Positions 26,644-38,471 of a stretch of 40,400 nucleotides of DNA are shown here, piece by piece (positions within the stretch are counted from its first letter, which is position 1; every line of letters begins with the position of its first letter). This DNA comes from Candidatus Omnitrophota bacterium (lineage in GTDB: Bacteria; Omnitrophota; Gorgyraeia; Gygaellales; Profunditerraquicolaceae), in assembly GCA_028717885.1 (NCBI GenBank), contig JAQUMX010000012.1, positions 1 through 40,400 on the forward strand, read 5' to 3'. The notes under the pieces were generated by a model. That model did no database searches. It had not been told where the DNA came from and worked only from the letters and a program-made list of their open reading frames with translations. Position numbers and translations under genes: made by a program.

Positions 26644-27958
26644 AGCAGAGATCTTGAAAATCGCCAAAGATCGCAAAGTAAAATTTATCCGCCTCTGGTT
26701 TACCGATGTTTTAGGGTTTCTTAAAGGTTTTGCAATTACCGTCGATGAATTAGAGGGGGCACTTGAAGAAGGAATGGGTTTTGACGGCTCTTCGATCGAA
26801 GGGTTTGCACGTATCGAAGAATCCGATATGATTGCCCGGCCTGACCCGGATACTTTCGCGATTATCCCCTGGCGTAGCGGGGATGAATATAGTGTGGCGA
26901 GAATGTTCTGCGATATTTATGAGCCAAGCGGCAAGCCCTTTGAAGGAGACCCGCGTTATGTTTTAAAACGCAATCTCGCTAAAGCAAAAGAACTGGGTTT
27001 TAGCTATAACGTAGGCCCGGAACTGGAATATTTTTATTTTAAAGATGCCACTCATCCGGCAACACTTGACCAGGGGGGCTATTTTGATTTAGTGCCTTTG
27101 GATGTGGCGCAGGATTTACGAAGAGACACAATACTTACCATGCAATCTTTAGGGATCAATGTTGAATACAGCCATCATGAAGTGGCTCCTTCCCAGCATG
27201 AAATCGATTTACGCTATACCGACGCTTTGACCATGGCGGATAATGTAATGACTTATCGCATGGTGGTAAAAGAAACCGCGCGTAACCACGGTGTTTATGC
27301 TACTTTTATGCCTAAGCCGATTTTTGGCATTAATGGCTCGGGGATGCATGTGCACCAGTCTTTGTTTAAGGGCAATAAAAACGCCTTTTTTGATGCAAAA
27401 GGAAGATATCATCTTTCTGAAGCAGGCATGTCTTATACAGCAGGCTTGCTTAAGCATGCGCAGGAAATTACCGCGATTACCAGCCAGTGGGTAAATTCCT
27501 ATAAACGCTTAGTGCCGGGTTATGAAGCGCCGGTTTATATCTGCTGGGCAAATATGAACCGTTCAGCATTGATCCGCGTGCCGATGTACAAGCCGGGAAA
27601 AGAAAAAGCTACGCGTATCGAGTACCGTTCGCCGGACCCTGCATGCAATCCTTACCTTGCGTTTGCCGTGATGCTGGCAGCTGGTTTAGACGGGATGAAA
27701 AACAAATTGAAACTTGGCAATCCAGCCAACGATAATATTTACCACATGACCGAGAAAGAAAGAAACGCGCTTGGGATTAAATCCCTGCCTGAGGACCTCT
27801 TGGAAGCAATCCGCATTGCCGAAAACAGCAGCCTGATCAAGGATTGCCTGGGGCAGAAATTATTCGAGTACTTTATCCGTAACAAAAAAATGGAGTGGGA
27901 TGAATATAAAGCGCAGGTAACCCAATACGAAGTCGATAAATACCTGCCGATCCTTTAA
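26627..27958 (+). CDS. glnA: Glutamine synthetase type I
   Basis: FDGSSIEGFARIEESDMIARPDP, MPKPIFGINGSGMHVHQSL, RIEYRSPDPACNPYLAFAVMLAAGLDG. Confidence 0.96.
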   Translation: MAKRTKAEILKIAKDRKVKFIRLWFTDVLGFLKGFAITVDELEGALEEGMGFDGSSIEGFARIEESDMIARPDPDTFAIIPWRSGDEYSVARMFCDIYEPSGKPFEGDPRYVLKRNLAKAKELGFSYNVGPELEYFYFKDATHPATLDQGGYFDLVPLDVAQDLRRDTILTMQSLGINVEYSHHEVAPSQHEIDLRYTDALTMADNVMTYRMVVKETARNHGVYATFMPKPIFGINGSGMHVHQSLFKGNKNAFFDAKGRYHLSEAGMSYTAGLLKHAQEITAITSQWVNSYKRLVPGYEAPVYICWANMNRSALIRVPMYKPGKEKATRIEYRSPDPACNPYLAFAVMLAAGLDGMKNKLKLGNPANDNIYHMTEKERNALGIKSLPEDLLEAIRIAENSSLIKDCLGQKLFEYFIRNKKMEWDEYKAQVTQYEVDKYLPIL

Positions 27959-27966
27959 TTTGTGCA

Positions 27967-28692
27967 ATGGCAAAGAGTGATAAGCATTACAAGGTTTACC
28001 TGGAACAGATCGAGTTGCTTTCGAAAGTAGCAAACCTGATTACCTCCGGGCTCTATCTGGAAGAGCTTTTAAAAATTATCGTCCAGATCACGGCGCAGAT
28101 CATGCATTCGAAAATCTGCTCTCTTATGTTGCTGGACCCGGATAAAAAAGAATTGGTAGTCAAGGCTACCCAGTCTATCTCCGAAAGCTACAATAAGAAG
28201 CCGAATATAAAATTAGGAGAAGGCCTTGCCGGGATCGTGGCAAAAGAGAATAAGCCGCTCTGTGTCCTGGATGTAAAAAAAGACGAGCGTTATTTAAGCC
28301 GTGATATTGCTAAGAAAGAAAGCCTTTGTTCTTTGGCAAGTGTGCCATTGGCGGTTAAAGGAAAAGTGATCGGAGTGCTAAATGTCTACACCTCCAAAAA
28401 ACATGTTTTTTCCAAGCCGGAACTTGCGGTTTTAACCGCTGTAGCGGGCCAGGCGGCAGTGGCAATTGAGAATGCTGAACTGGATTTAAAAGTACGTAGC
28501 GCCGAAGAGGCGTTGACTACCAGGAAACTGGTCGAGCGCGCAAAAGATATTCTCTCCCAGGAAGCAAATATTACGGCTTCCGAGGCATTTCGTTTGATTC
28601 AGAAACAAAGCATGGACACCAGAAAGACCATGCGGGAAATCGCAGAAGCGATTATTCTAGCGAAAGATTTAAAAAATAAGGGCCCAAGATAA
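27967..28692 (+). CDS. GAF-ANTAR domain protein (putative RNA-binding antiterminator)
   Basis: GAF domain (ICSLMLLDPDKKELVVKATQSIS, LGEGLAGIVAKENKPLCV, AVLTAVAGQAAVAIENAEL) followed by ANTAR (KLVERAKDILSQEANITASEAFRLIQKQSMDTRKTMREIAEAII). Confidence 0.85.
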   Translation: MAKSDKHYKVYLEQIELLSKVANLITSGLYLEELLKIIVQITAQIMHSKICSLMLLDPDKKELVVKATQSISESYNKKPNIKLGEGLAGIVAKENKPLCVLDVKKDERYLSRDIAKKESLCSLASVPLAVKGKVIGVLNVYTSKKHVFSKPELAVLTAVAGQAAVAIENAELDLKVRSAEEALTTRKLVERAKDILSQEANITASEAFRLIQKQSMDTRKTMREIAEAIILAKDLKNKGPR

Positions 28693-28698
28693 CTATCG

Positions 28699-28926
28699 GT
28701 GGAAAAGAAAAATTTTTATCGCTGGGTCAGGGTTTACGGCCTTTTGTCCTACATTCCGTTAATACTGGCAGCAGGACCGTTAGCCGGTTATTTTCTGGGT
28801 GATTATTTGGAAAAGAAATTCGGCTGGCCGGATTTTGTGGAAATTATTTTTGCCGGGATAGGTTTTGTTTCCGCAGCCATGGAAACCGCCAGGATTATTA
28901 AATTAGTAGCTAAACTGGAGAAATAG
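28699..28926 (+). CDS. AtpZ/AtpI family protein
   Basis: Small two-TM protein with GPLAGYFLGDYLEKKFGWPDF, immediately upstream of atp genes; GTG start. Confidence 0.65.
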   Translation: MEKKNFYRWVRVYGLLSYIPLILAAGPLAGYFLGDYLEKKFGWPDFVEIIFAGIGFVSAAMETARIIKLVAKLEK

Positions 28927-28933
28927 AAGTTTG

Positions 28934-29209
28934 ATGAACGGTTTATTTCTTTGGATTGTGGGGTTCTTAACAGCTTTTGTCTGGTCAGCTTTAAATTTCC
29001 TTTTTACTTCCCGCCTTTTACGCGCGGCAATCATCGAACGCTCCCGCACAAAAACATTATTGATCCTTCTGGTAAAATTCCCTTTGTTATATTTCGTCGG
29101 GTATTTAGTCCTGGCTTCCAGGAGATTCCCGCTTTCTAGCATTCTTTTAGGTTTGATCCCGATTTTAGCAATCGTAGGAGTATCGAAGTTATGCATGAAG
29201 CGCGCTTGA
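28934..29209 (+). CDS. Small membrane protein, ATP synthase subunit I-like
   Basis: Hydrophobic helices; location directly before atpB; ATG at 28934. Confidence 0.5.
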   Translation: MNGLFLWIVGFLTAFVWSALNFLFTSRLLRAAIIERSRTKTLLILLVKFPLLYFVGYLVLASRRFPLSSILLGLIPILAIVGVSKLCMKRA

Positions 29210-29961
29210 GCGGACCGGAACTGCCGAATATCATTACTTTGCTTTTCGAAAGGTTTCCGGAAAATCCTTTATTGAAATTTCTCTATTATTGGGAGCCGGT
29301 GGTGTATTCATTGCTGATTGCCGGCATGATTATCCTGATAGGGTTCTTTGCCACGCGTAAATTGGAATTTTTGCCTAGGGGGCGGCTGCAGACGGCAATT
29401 GAAGCCCTGGCAGGCGGGTTGGATGATTTTGTTTGCGGGATCTTAGGCCCGGCAGGCAGGAAATTTACCCCATTTCTCGGTACGTTATTTTTTTATATTC
29501 TTTTTATGAACCTTTCCGGGTTAGTCCCTTTCTTAAAGCCTTCGACTTCCAGCTGGTCAACAACACTGGCACTGGCAATCTGCGTTTTTCTTTATGTGCA
29601 ATATGCGGCAATAAGAAAATTGGGGTTTGTAGGTTATCTCGACCATTTAGCGGGTAAGCCAAGGGGCATACTCGGATTATCAATTGTCCTGCCCGTACTT
29701 TTATTCTTTATGCATATACTTTCGGAATTGATTAAGCCGATCAGCCTGTCTTTACGTTTGCGCAGCAATATCTGGGGCGATGATTTGCTTTTGGCAGTGC
29801 TGGCAAATTTTGGTTTAGGGGGCGTGCCACTTTTATTATTCAATACTTTTTTAGGAATGCTTACTGCGGTAGTGCAGGCGGTAGTTTTTTGCCTTTTAAG
29901 TACGATATATTTCGCAGTTTTTTTACTCGAAGAAGAGGAAAAAACAACAGCTACAACATAG
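29191..29961 (+). CDS. atpB: F0F1 ATP synthase subunit a
   Basis: ISLSLRLRSNIWGDDLLLAVL (essential-Arg region), multi-TM, operon position. Confidence 0.92.
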   Translation: MHEARLSGPELPNIITLLFERFPENPLLKFLYYWEPVVYSLLIAGMIILIGFFATRKLEFLPRGRLQTAIEALAGGLDDFVCGILGPAGRKFTPFLGTLFFYILFMNLSGLVPFLKPSTSSWSTTLALAICVFLYVQYAAIRKLGFVGYLDHLAGKPRGILGLSIVLPVLLFFMHILSELIKPISLSLRLRSNIWGDDLLLAVLANFGLGGVPLLLFNTFLGMLTAVVQAVVFCLLSTIYFAVFLLEEEEKTTATT

Positions 29962-29969
29962 GAGGAAAC

Positions 29970-30200
29970 ATGGATTACAAATTTGCACTTGCAATTGCTT
30001 TGCCCATCGGGCTGGCATTGGCAGCAATCGGCTCTACCTGGGGCCTGGGCCGCACAGTCAGTTCCGCGATGGACGCTACAGCCAGGCAGCCTGAAGCAGC
30101 TACGAAAATCCTGATCAATATGACAATCGGCTGCGCTTTTATCGAAGCAATCACGATTTACGTGCTGGTATTTGCTTTTGTCGTTGCGGGAAAATTATAA
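29970..30200 (+). CDS. atpE: F0F1 ATP synthase subunit c
   Basis: Two-helix hairpin with ARQPEA loop and ion-binding Glu (CAFIEAITIY); GGAGGA SD before the ATG at 29970. Confidence 0.92.
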   Translation: MDYKFALAIALPIGLALAAIGSTWGLGRTVSSAMDATARQPEAATKILINMTIGCAFIEAITIYVLVFAFVVAGKL

Positions 30201-30203
30201 TTT

Positions 30204-30704
30204 ATGGAACTCTTAAAGATGTTAAGTTCCAATGAAATTGTTGCGCAAGTAGTGAGTTTCCTGCTGCTGCTTTTTTTATTGCGCACTTTCTTCTGGAAAA
30301 AAATCCTCAAAGTCCTGGATGCCAGGAGGGAAAGGATTGCCGCTGATTTTGCGAAAATCCAGGATATGCAGGCACAAGCCAGCCAATTAAAAACCGACCT
30401 GGAAGCAAAATTAAGTTCCATCGAAGAAACGGCAAGGCAGGAGATCCATGAGGCAAGGGAAGAAGCGAAAAAAATAAGCGAAGAAGCAAAGAAAAAGGCT
30501 AATGAAGAGGCGCAGGAGATTATCGAAACTGCCCGTACCAATATTAAATTCGAAATGGACAAAGCCAAGCAGGAATTAAAAGACCAGATCATTGATTTAA
30601 CGATTAAGGCTACTGAAGATATTATTCAGGAAAAACTGACTGCAGATAATGATAAGAAATTAATCGAAGATTTCCTGCGCAGGGTGGAAAAAGGGAATGA
30701 GTAA
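30204..30704 (+). CDS. atpF: F0F1 ATP synthase subunit b
   Basis: N-terminal TM then long charged helix; operon position. Confidence 0.9.
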   Translation: MELLKMLSSNEIVAQVVSFLLLLFLLRTFFWKKILKVLDARRERIAADFAKIQDMQAQASQLKTDLEAKLSSIEETARQEIHEAREEAKKISEEAKKKANEEAQEIIETARTNIKFEMDKAKQELKDQIIDLTIKATEDIIQEKLTADNDKKLIEDFLRRVEKGNE

Positions 30705-31242
30705 AAGAATTGCCGTAAAAAGGTACTCGGAAGGGTTTGTCGCTTACGCAAAAGAAACCGTAGGCTTGGAAAGGATCCTCGCAGACCTGAAAAATTTAAA
30801 GAGTGTTTTACGGGATAACTCGGAATTCCTGCAATTCTTAAGGAACCCTGAGATTACCCACCTCGAGAAATTAGAGACCATTGATAAAGTATTGAACCAG
30901 GATTTCTCAAAAGAGACCGGTTTTTTCTTGAAGCTGCTCCTGGAAAAAGAGCGCATCGAATTAATCAATGATATCGTCGAGTACATCAGGATAAACTATG
31001 CGTACCAGGGGGAAACCGAGGCTTTATTAAAAACTTCTTTTCCATTAGATTTAGAGCTGGTAGAAAGAATCGAGAAATCTTTAGAGAAAAAGTTCCAGAG
31101 AAAATTCAAGTTTTTTATTGACCTGGATGCCCGGCTTTTAGGCGGGGTACAAGTGACTATGGGTAACAGGATCATTGATGGTTCGGTAAAAAGGCGGCTG
31201 GAAGAGCTGCGGGAGCAACTAAACAGCATAAGGATTTATTAA
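30697..31242 (+). CDS. atpH: F0F1 ATP synthase subunit delta
   Basis: Delta/OSCP features (LLGGVQVTMGNRIIDGSVKRRLEELREQL). Confidence 0.9.
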   Translation: MSKRIAVKRYSEGFVAYAKETVGLERILADLKNLKSVLRDNSEFLQFLRNPEITHLEKLETIDKVLNQDFSKETGFFLKLLLEKERIELINDIVEYIRINYAYQGETEALLKTSFPLDLELVERIEKSLEKKFQRKFKFFIDLDARLLGGVQVTMGNRIIDGSVKRRLEELREQLNSIRIY

Positions 31243-32766
31243 ATGGCGCTTAAACCTGACGAAATCACTGCAATTATCAAGAAAGAATTGGAAAAATACC
31301 AAAGCCGGTTAAGGGTAGAATCTATCGGTACCGTGACACAGGTAGGCGATGCGATTGCGCGCATTTACGGGTTAGATGATGTCATGGCGGGTGAATTGGT
31401 GCAATTTCCCAATAATGTCACCGGCATGGTTTTAAACCTCGAAGAAGATAGTGTCGGCGCGGTAATTTTCGGTACGGATAATCCTGATCAGACGATTAAA
31501 GAGGGCGATATTGTCAAGAGAACCGGTAAGATTGCCCAGGTGCCGGTAGGGGATGCATTAGTTGGCAGGGTAGTAAATGCTTTAGGCCGTTCGGTTGACG
31601 GCAAGGGGCCGATTACTTCGGAAAAGTACCGGCCGCTGGAAATGGGCGCGCCTAATGTAGTGCAGCGCCAGCCGGTAAATGAGTCCTTGGAGACCGGGAT
31701 TAAGGCAATTGACGCGATGATTCCCATTGGCCGGGGGCAACGCGAATTGATTATCGGCGACCGGCAAACCGGAAAAACCGCAATTGTCCTGGATACGATT
31801 ATTAATCAGAAGAATAAAGAGGTATTTTGTATTTATGTGGCAATAGGGCAGAAAATTTCCAGTATTGTGGAAGTATCCGAAATATTAAGAAAGCACGGGG
31901 CAATGCAATATACCACGATTATCAGCGCTTCTTCCCGGGCGAGCGCCTCCTTGCAGTATTTAGCGCCTTATGCCGGATGCGCTATCGGAGAGGAATTTAT
32001 GTATTCCGGAAAAGACGTATTAATTATTTACGATGACCTCTCTAAGCATGCCCAGGCATACCGGCAATTATCATTGTTGCTGCGCCGGCCTCCGGGAAGA
32101 GAAGCTTATCCGGGTGATATTTTTTATTTACATTCCCGGCTCCTGGAAAGGGCGGCAAAATTAAACGACGAATTAGGCGCAGGCTCGATGACCGCTATTC
32201 CGATTGTAGAAACTCAAGCCGGAGATATTACCAGCTATATTCCGACTAATGTGATTTCCATTACTGACGGCCAGATTTATTTGGAGAATGATTTATTTTA
32301 TGCGGGGGTGCGGCCTGCTATTAATGTCGGGTTATCGGTTTCCCGCGTGGGAGGCAAGGCGCAAAAAAAAGCCATGCGCAAAGTTGCGGGAAAGCTGCGT
32401 TTGGATCTGGCGCAATACCGCGAATTGGTAGCCTTTACCCAATTCGGCACGGAATTGGATAAGACTACACAGGCGCAATTAAACCGCGGAGAGAAAGTAG
32501 TAGAAATCTTAAAACAAAACCAGTTTGCTCCTCTGGCAATTTCCGAACAGGTGATAATTATCTATTGCGCAACTCAAGGCTGGCTGGATATAATCGATAC
32601 GCATAAAATCAGGAAATTCGAAACGGAATTTTTTCAGTATTTGGAGAATAATGCTCCACAGATTAAACGGGCAATCGAAGAAAAAGATGATTTGGATGCG
32701 GAATTGGCGCAAAAATTAGAGCACTCCTTTACAAAGTTCAAAGAAGCTTTTTTAAAGAATAATTAA
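31243..32766 (+). CDS. atpA: F0F1 ATP synthase subunit alpha
   Basis: [53 protein letters not shown]. Confidence 0.97.
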   Translation: MALKPDEITAIIKKELEKYQSRLRVESIGTVTQVGDAIARIYGLDDVMAGELVQFPNNVTGMVLNLEEDSVGAVIFGTDNPDQTIKEGDIVKRTGKIAQVPVGDALVGRVVNALGRSVDGKGPITSEKYRPLEMGAPNVVQRQPVNESLETGIKAIDAMIPIGRGQRELIIGDRQTGKTAIVLDTIINQKNKEVFCIYVAIGQKISSIVEVSEILRKHGAMQYTTIISASSRASASLQYLAPYAGCAIGEEFMYSGKDVLIIYDDLSKHAQAYRQLSLLLRRPPGREAYPGDIFYLHSRLLERAAKLNDELGAGSMTAIPIVETQAGDITSYIPTNVISITDGQIYLENDLFYAGVRPAINVGLSVSRVGGKAQKKAMRKVAGKLRLDLAQYRELVAFTQFGTELDKTTQAQLNRGEKVVEILKQNQFAPLAISEQVIIIYCATQGWLDIIDTHKIRKFETEFFQYLENNAPQIKRAIEEKDDLDAELAQKLEHSFTKFKEAFLKNN

Positions 32767-32768
32767 CT

Positions 32769-35034
<2,266 letters not shown>

Positions 35035-35037
35035 CCG

Positions 35038-35295
35038 ATGGATAAAGATTTTTTTGTTTCGATTGCAAGTCCGGAAAAAACAATTTATGAGGGAAAGGCA
35101 GTTTCTCTGATCGTGCCTGCAGAGTTGGGATATTTAGGCGTCTTGGCAAACCATGCGCCCTTCATGGCCAATACAGTATCGGGAAAAATTATTATCCGCC
35201 AGCCCTCTGGAGAATCACTGACACTACAGGCGCAGAGCAAGGGGTTTTTGGAAGTTTTGCAGAACCGCGTTACACTTCTTTTATCCGCAGTTTGA
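35038..35295 (+). CDS. atpC: F0F1 ATP synthase subunit epsilon, short form (85 aa)
   Basis: SPEKTIYEGKAVSLIVPAELGYLGVLANHAPFMANTVSGKIII beta-sandwich; ends without a C-terminal helical hairpin. Confidence 0.88.
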   Translation: MDKDFFVSIASPEKTIYEGKAVSLIVPAELGYLGVLANHAPFMANTVSGKIIIRQPSGESLTLQAQSKGFLEVLQNRVTLLLSAV

Positions 35296-35305
35296 TTTTC
35301 TTTTC

Positions 35306-35333
35306 TTGCAAAAGCCACGCCGTTTGATAAAAT
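35306..35333 (+). promoter_or_regulatory. Candidate promoter TTGCAA-N16-TAAAAT
   Basis: -35 35306-35311, -10 35328-35333, 8 nt before the autotransporter ATG. Confidence 0.45.
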
Positions 35334-35341
35334 AATAATTA

Positions 35342-38300
35342 ATGAAGAGAAAAATTGTTTTTCAATTCATTATTTTTGTTTTTTCTTCAATTTATCCTGC
35401 CTTTGCCGATACCTATACCTGGCAAGAAACTAATGACGGTAACTGGGCAACGACCTCCAACTGGTCTCCTGCCGGCGCCCCCGGAACAGGAGACAGCGTT
35501 ACTTTTAACAGCGCGAGCGATAATGCCATCATAGATGTAGGAAGCGGTCTTACGATCAAGGACATACAGTTCGATACTGCCAGCGCGGCGGCGTATACCA
35601 TAGGTAGCGGCGGGGCGAAAAGCCAGACCCTTACCCTGGATGATGGCGGGTCGATAACAATGAGCAGCGCTGTCGCAAATAACGAAACGATCAATTCCAA
35701 CATAACACTCGGCAATGGTACCGCTACCGCGTCTTTTAGCCTTACCAATGATACCGCAGGCAATGCACTGACTATTGCCGGTGCTATTACCGGTTCCACA
35801 GGAGCATATACCAGGACTTTGACTGTTACTGGTGACGGGACTATTACTTTAAGCGGCGCTATCACTGATGGCGGCGGTACCGTTGGGCTCACAAAAAGCG
35901 GTAGCGGTACACTAAATACGTCTGGCATCAATACTTATACCGGTACGACCAGAATCAGCGGCGGTACACTTGTGACCGGTTCCTATGCTCTTTCCAGTAC
36001 CAGCGCGATGGTATTAGATGATGTAGCGGGGGCAGAGTTATCAATAACTTTGGCTAATCCGACACTTACATCGGCTGTCGGTTCGCTCTCCGGAGGCGGT
36101 AGTAACGGCGGTAATGTTTCTTTAGGCGGCAAGATGCTTACTATTGGCGACGATAATACCGACACTACATATGCTGGTGTAATAAGTGGAGGTGTTGGTA
36201 GGATAACCAAGGTTGGCACTGGCACGCTTACGCTTACAGGCGCTAATACGTACGGTGGTATGAACTACCTCAATGGCGGTGCGATAAAAATAAACGCTTC
36301 GAATAATATAGGAAGCGCTGGTAGTGTGAATAAACTATTTTTTAACGGCGGCACCCTTGAATCAAGCGGCAATACTTATTCTCTAGGCACTACCCGTACT
36401 ATTACCCTAAACGGTGGCAACGGCGCTATCCAGACCGACGCCGATACTCTTACTGTCGACGGCACCGTCGATACCAACGGTAATACCTTCACCGTAAAAG
36501 GCGCAGGTGATACTGTAGTTAGCGGTGTAATAAGCGATACCGGCAATATTTCTAAATCCGGCACCGGCACCTTAACCTTAAGCGGCAATAATACCTATAC
36601 AGGCACAACTACATTAAGCGAAGGCACCCTTAAAGCAGGAATTGCCACTTCAGCCTTAGGCTCTAACTCTGCAGTTACCGTCTCTTCAGGCTCTACCCTT
36701 GACCTAAACGGCTACGACGAAACTCTAGGTTCTCTCGCCGGTGCAGGCACCTTAACCAACGAAGGAGCCACAGATAATACTGTGACAATAGGAGGTGACA
36801 ATACCTCTACTACATTTTCCGGCTTGATCAAAGACGGCACAACCAATAAGACCCTTCTTGCCAAATCCGGCACTGGTACTCTCACCTTAAGCTCTGCCAG
36901 TACCTTTAGCGGCGGTACCACCATAAGTAGCGGTACTTTAGCTGTCGGCAACAGCACTGCCTTAGGCATCGGTAATATTACCAATAGCGCGACATTAGAT
37001 TTAGGCACGACTAATTTCACTCCTAGCGGTAGCTACACCCAGAGCTCCGGTTCCACCTTAAAGCTGACCGCGAATTCTTCTTCTAACTTCGGCAAGCTTA
37101 CAGATAACTCTGTATCCTTGGATGGCAATAGCACAGTTGCCGTTACTTTAGGAGGGTATATTCCTAACAATGCTACATTAAAAGTAGTAGATACTTCTGC
37201 CTCAGGTATTGGCTCAACTCCATCTACCATTACCTCCAGCAACTCCAAAATAAGCTTCTCGGCTTCCGGCTCTAGCGGTGATTTAGTCTTGACTGCCAAC
37301 CGTTCCGCTAGCGGATTCCAGAGCTTAGGCAATAATTCCAATGCCAATGCCGTAGGCAATGTACTTGATAACATCAATGACCCTACCTCTGATATGGCCA
37401 CTGTTCTTAATACCCTGGATAGCCTCTCCAGCGGCGATGTTACCTACTCTGAAAATACCCTTACCCCCATAGCAGATGGCGCAGTTACCCAATCCTCTAA
37501 CCAGGTATTAAACCAATTCTTAAACAATGTCTCTGATCATTTAAACAATGTCCATTTCGCCAAAGCTGCCAATACTTCTACCGGTATCTCAACCGGAGAA
37601 GGTTATTTAAATAACCTGGATATCTGGGCGCAAGCCCTGGGCGATTATGCCCATCAGGGAGCCAGAGGCTTAAGTAATGGCTACAACGCTACTACCTGGG
37701 GCTTGAGTGGCGGGGCGGACCTGCCTCTAGGCAACAAGCCTCTTCGTTTAGGAATAGGCTTAGGCTATGGGCAGACCTACATCCGTTCCAAGGATAATTG
37801 CGCGCGTACCAACGTGGACAGCATCCCGTTTATTATTTACTCTAGCTACGATCATCCCAAATATCATTTTTACCTGGATTCCGCATTCACTTTTAACTAT
37901 AACATGTATAAAGGCTCCCGCCAGGCTACAGTAGGCTCTATAGAACGCACTGCTGCTTCTGATTACCACGGCCAGCAATATTCCTGCTACTTCGAAGGCG
38001 GCTATACCTTTGGTCTTGCTTATAAAAAACTCCTGCTTACCCCCATAGGCTCTTTTAACTATGCGCACCTGCGCCTGTCTTCCTACACGGAAAGTAACGC
38101 CGATTCTCTGAACCTGCATGTTGACCATCAGGATTACAATATGGTACAAACCGGTATCGGCTTTAAATTATCCCGTATGATCAAACGTAAATTCGCTACC
38201 CTTAATCCTGACATCCATTTCAAATGGCTCTATGATTTTATTGCAGATAACCAATCAACCACTGCCAGCTTTACCGGCGGTGGTACTGCATTCGCCACTT

Positions 38301-38455
38301 CCGGGTTTAAGCCTGCTAAATCCAGTTATAACTTCGGGCTTAAGCTTAACCTCTCCACCAACCGCAGCATTGGCCTTGACCTTGGCTACGACTTCCTCTT
38401 CAAGGAAGATTACTATGAGCACGCTGGGACAGTAAAGGCAAAATACAGCTTTTAA
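35342..38455 (+). CDS. Autotransporter (type Va) with PATR-type beta-helix passenger and C-terminal beta-barrel
   Basis: Signal peptide ending AFA|DTYTW; repeated GTGTLTLSGNNTYTGTTTLSEGTLKAG units; C-terminal autotransporter beta-domain ending KAKYSF. Confidence 0.88.
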   Translation: MKRKIVFQFIIFVFSSIYPAFADTYTWQETNDGNWATTSNWSPAGAPGTGDSVTFNSASDNAIIDVGSGLTIKDIQFDTASAAAYTIGSGGAKSQTLTLDDGGSITMSSAVANNETINSNITLGNGTATASFSLTNDTAGNALTIAGAITGSTGAYTRTLTVTGDGTITLSGAITDGGGTVGLTKSGSGTLNTSGINTYTGTTRISGGTLVTGSYALSSTSAMVLDDVAGAELSITLANPTLTSAVGSLSGGGSNGGNVSLGGKMLTIGDDNTDTTYAGVISGGVGRITKVGTGTLTLTGANTYGGMNYLNGGAIKINASNNIGSAGSVNKLFFNGGTLESSGNTYSLGTTRTITLNGGNGAIQTDADTLTVDGTVDTNGNTFTVKGAGDTVVSGVISDTGNISKSGTGTLTLSGNNTYTGTTTLSEGTLKAGIATSALGSNSAVTVSSGSTLDLNGYDETLGSLAGAGTLTNEGATDNTVTIGGDNTSTTFSGLIKDGTTNKTLLAKSGTGTLTLSSASTFSGGTTISSGTLAVGNSTALGIGNITNSATLDLGTTNFTPSGSYTQSSGSTLKLTANSSSNFGKLTDNSVSLDGNSTVAVTLGGYIPNNATLKVVDTSASGIGSTPSTITSSNSKISFSASGSSGDLVLTANRSASGFQSLGNNSNANAVGNVLDNINDPTSDMATVLNTLDSLSSGDVTYSENTLTPIADGAVTQSSNQVLNQFLNNVSDHLNNVHFAKAANTSTGISTGEGYLNNLDIWAQALGDYAHQGARGLSNGYNATTWGLSGGADLPLGNKPLRLGIGLGYGQTYIRSKDNCARTNVDSIPFIIYSSYDHPKYHFYLDSAFTFNYNMYKGSRQATVGSIERTAASDYHGQQYSCYFEGGYTFGLAYKKLLLTPIGSFNYAHLRLSSYTESNADSLNLHVDHQDYNMVQTGIGFKLSRMIKRKFATLNPDIHFKWLYDFIADNQSTTASFTGGGTAFATSGFKPAKSSYNFGLKLNLSTNRSIGLDLGYDFLFKEDYYEHAGTVKAKYSF

Positions 38456-38471
38456 AACGCAGTTTTTTTAA

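Noticed and set aside
29970-30200. Na+-type ATP synthase c-ring
   Set aside because: Residue after the ion-binding Glu is Ala and the Gln32-equivalent is Leu, so the Na+ signature is absent.
35413-37401. Series of long minus-strand ORFs opposite the autotransporter (172, 80, 70, 102 and 122 aa)
   Set aside because: Low-complexity V/P/L/S-rich translations caused by codon bias of the T/S/G-rich plus-strand gene; no start signals or recognisable domains.
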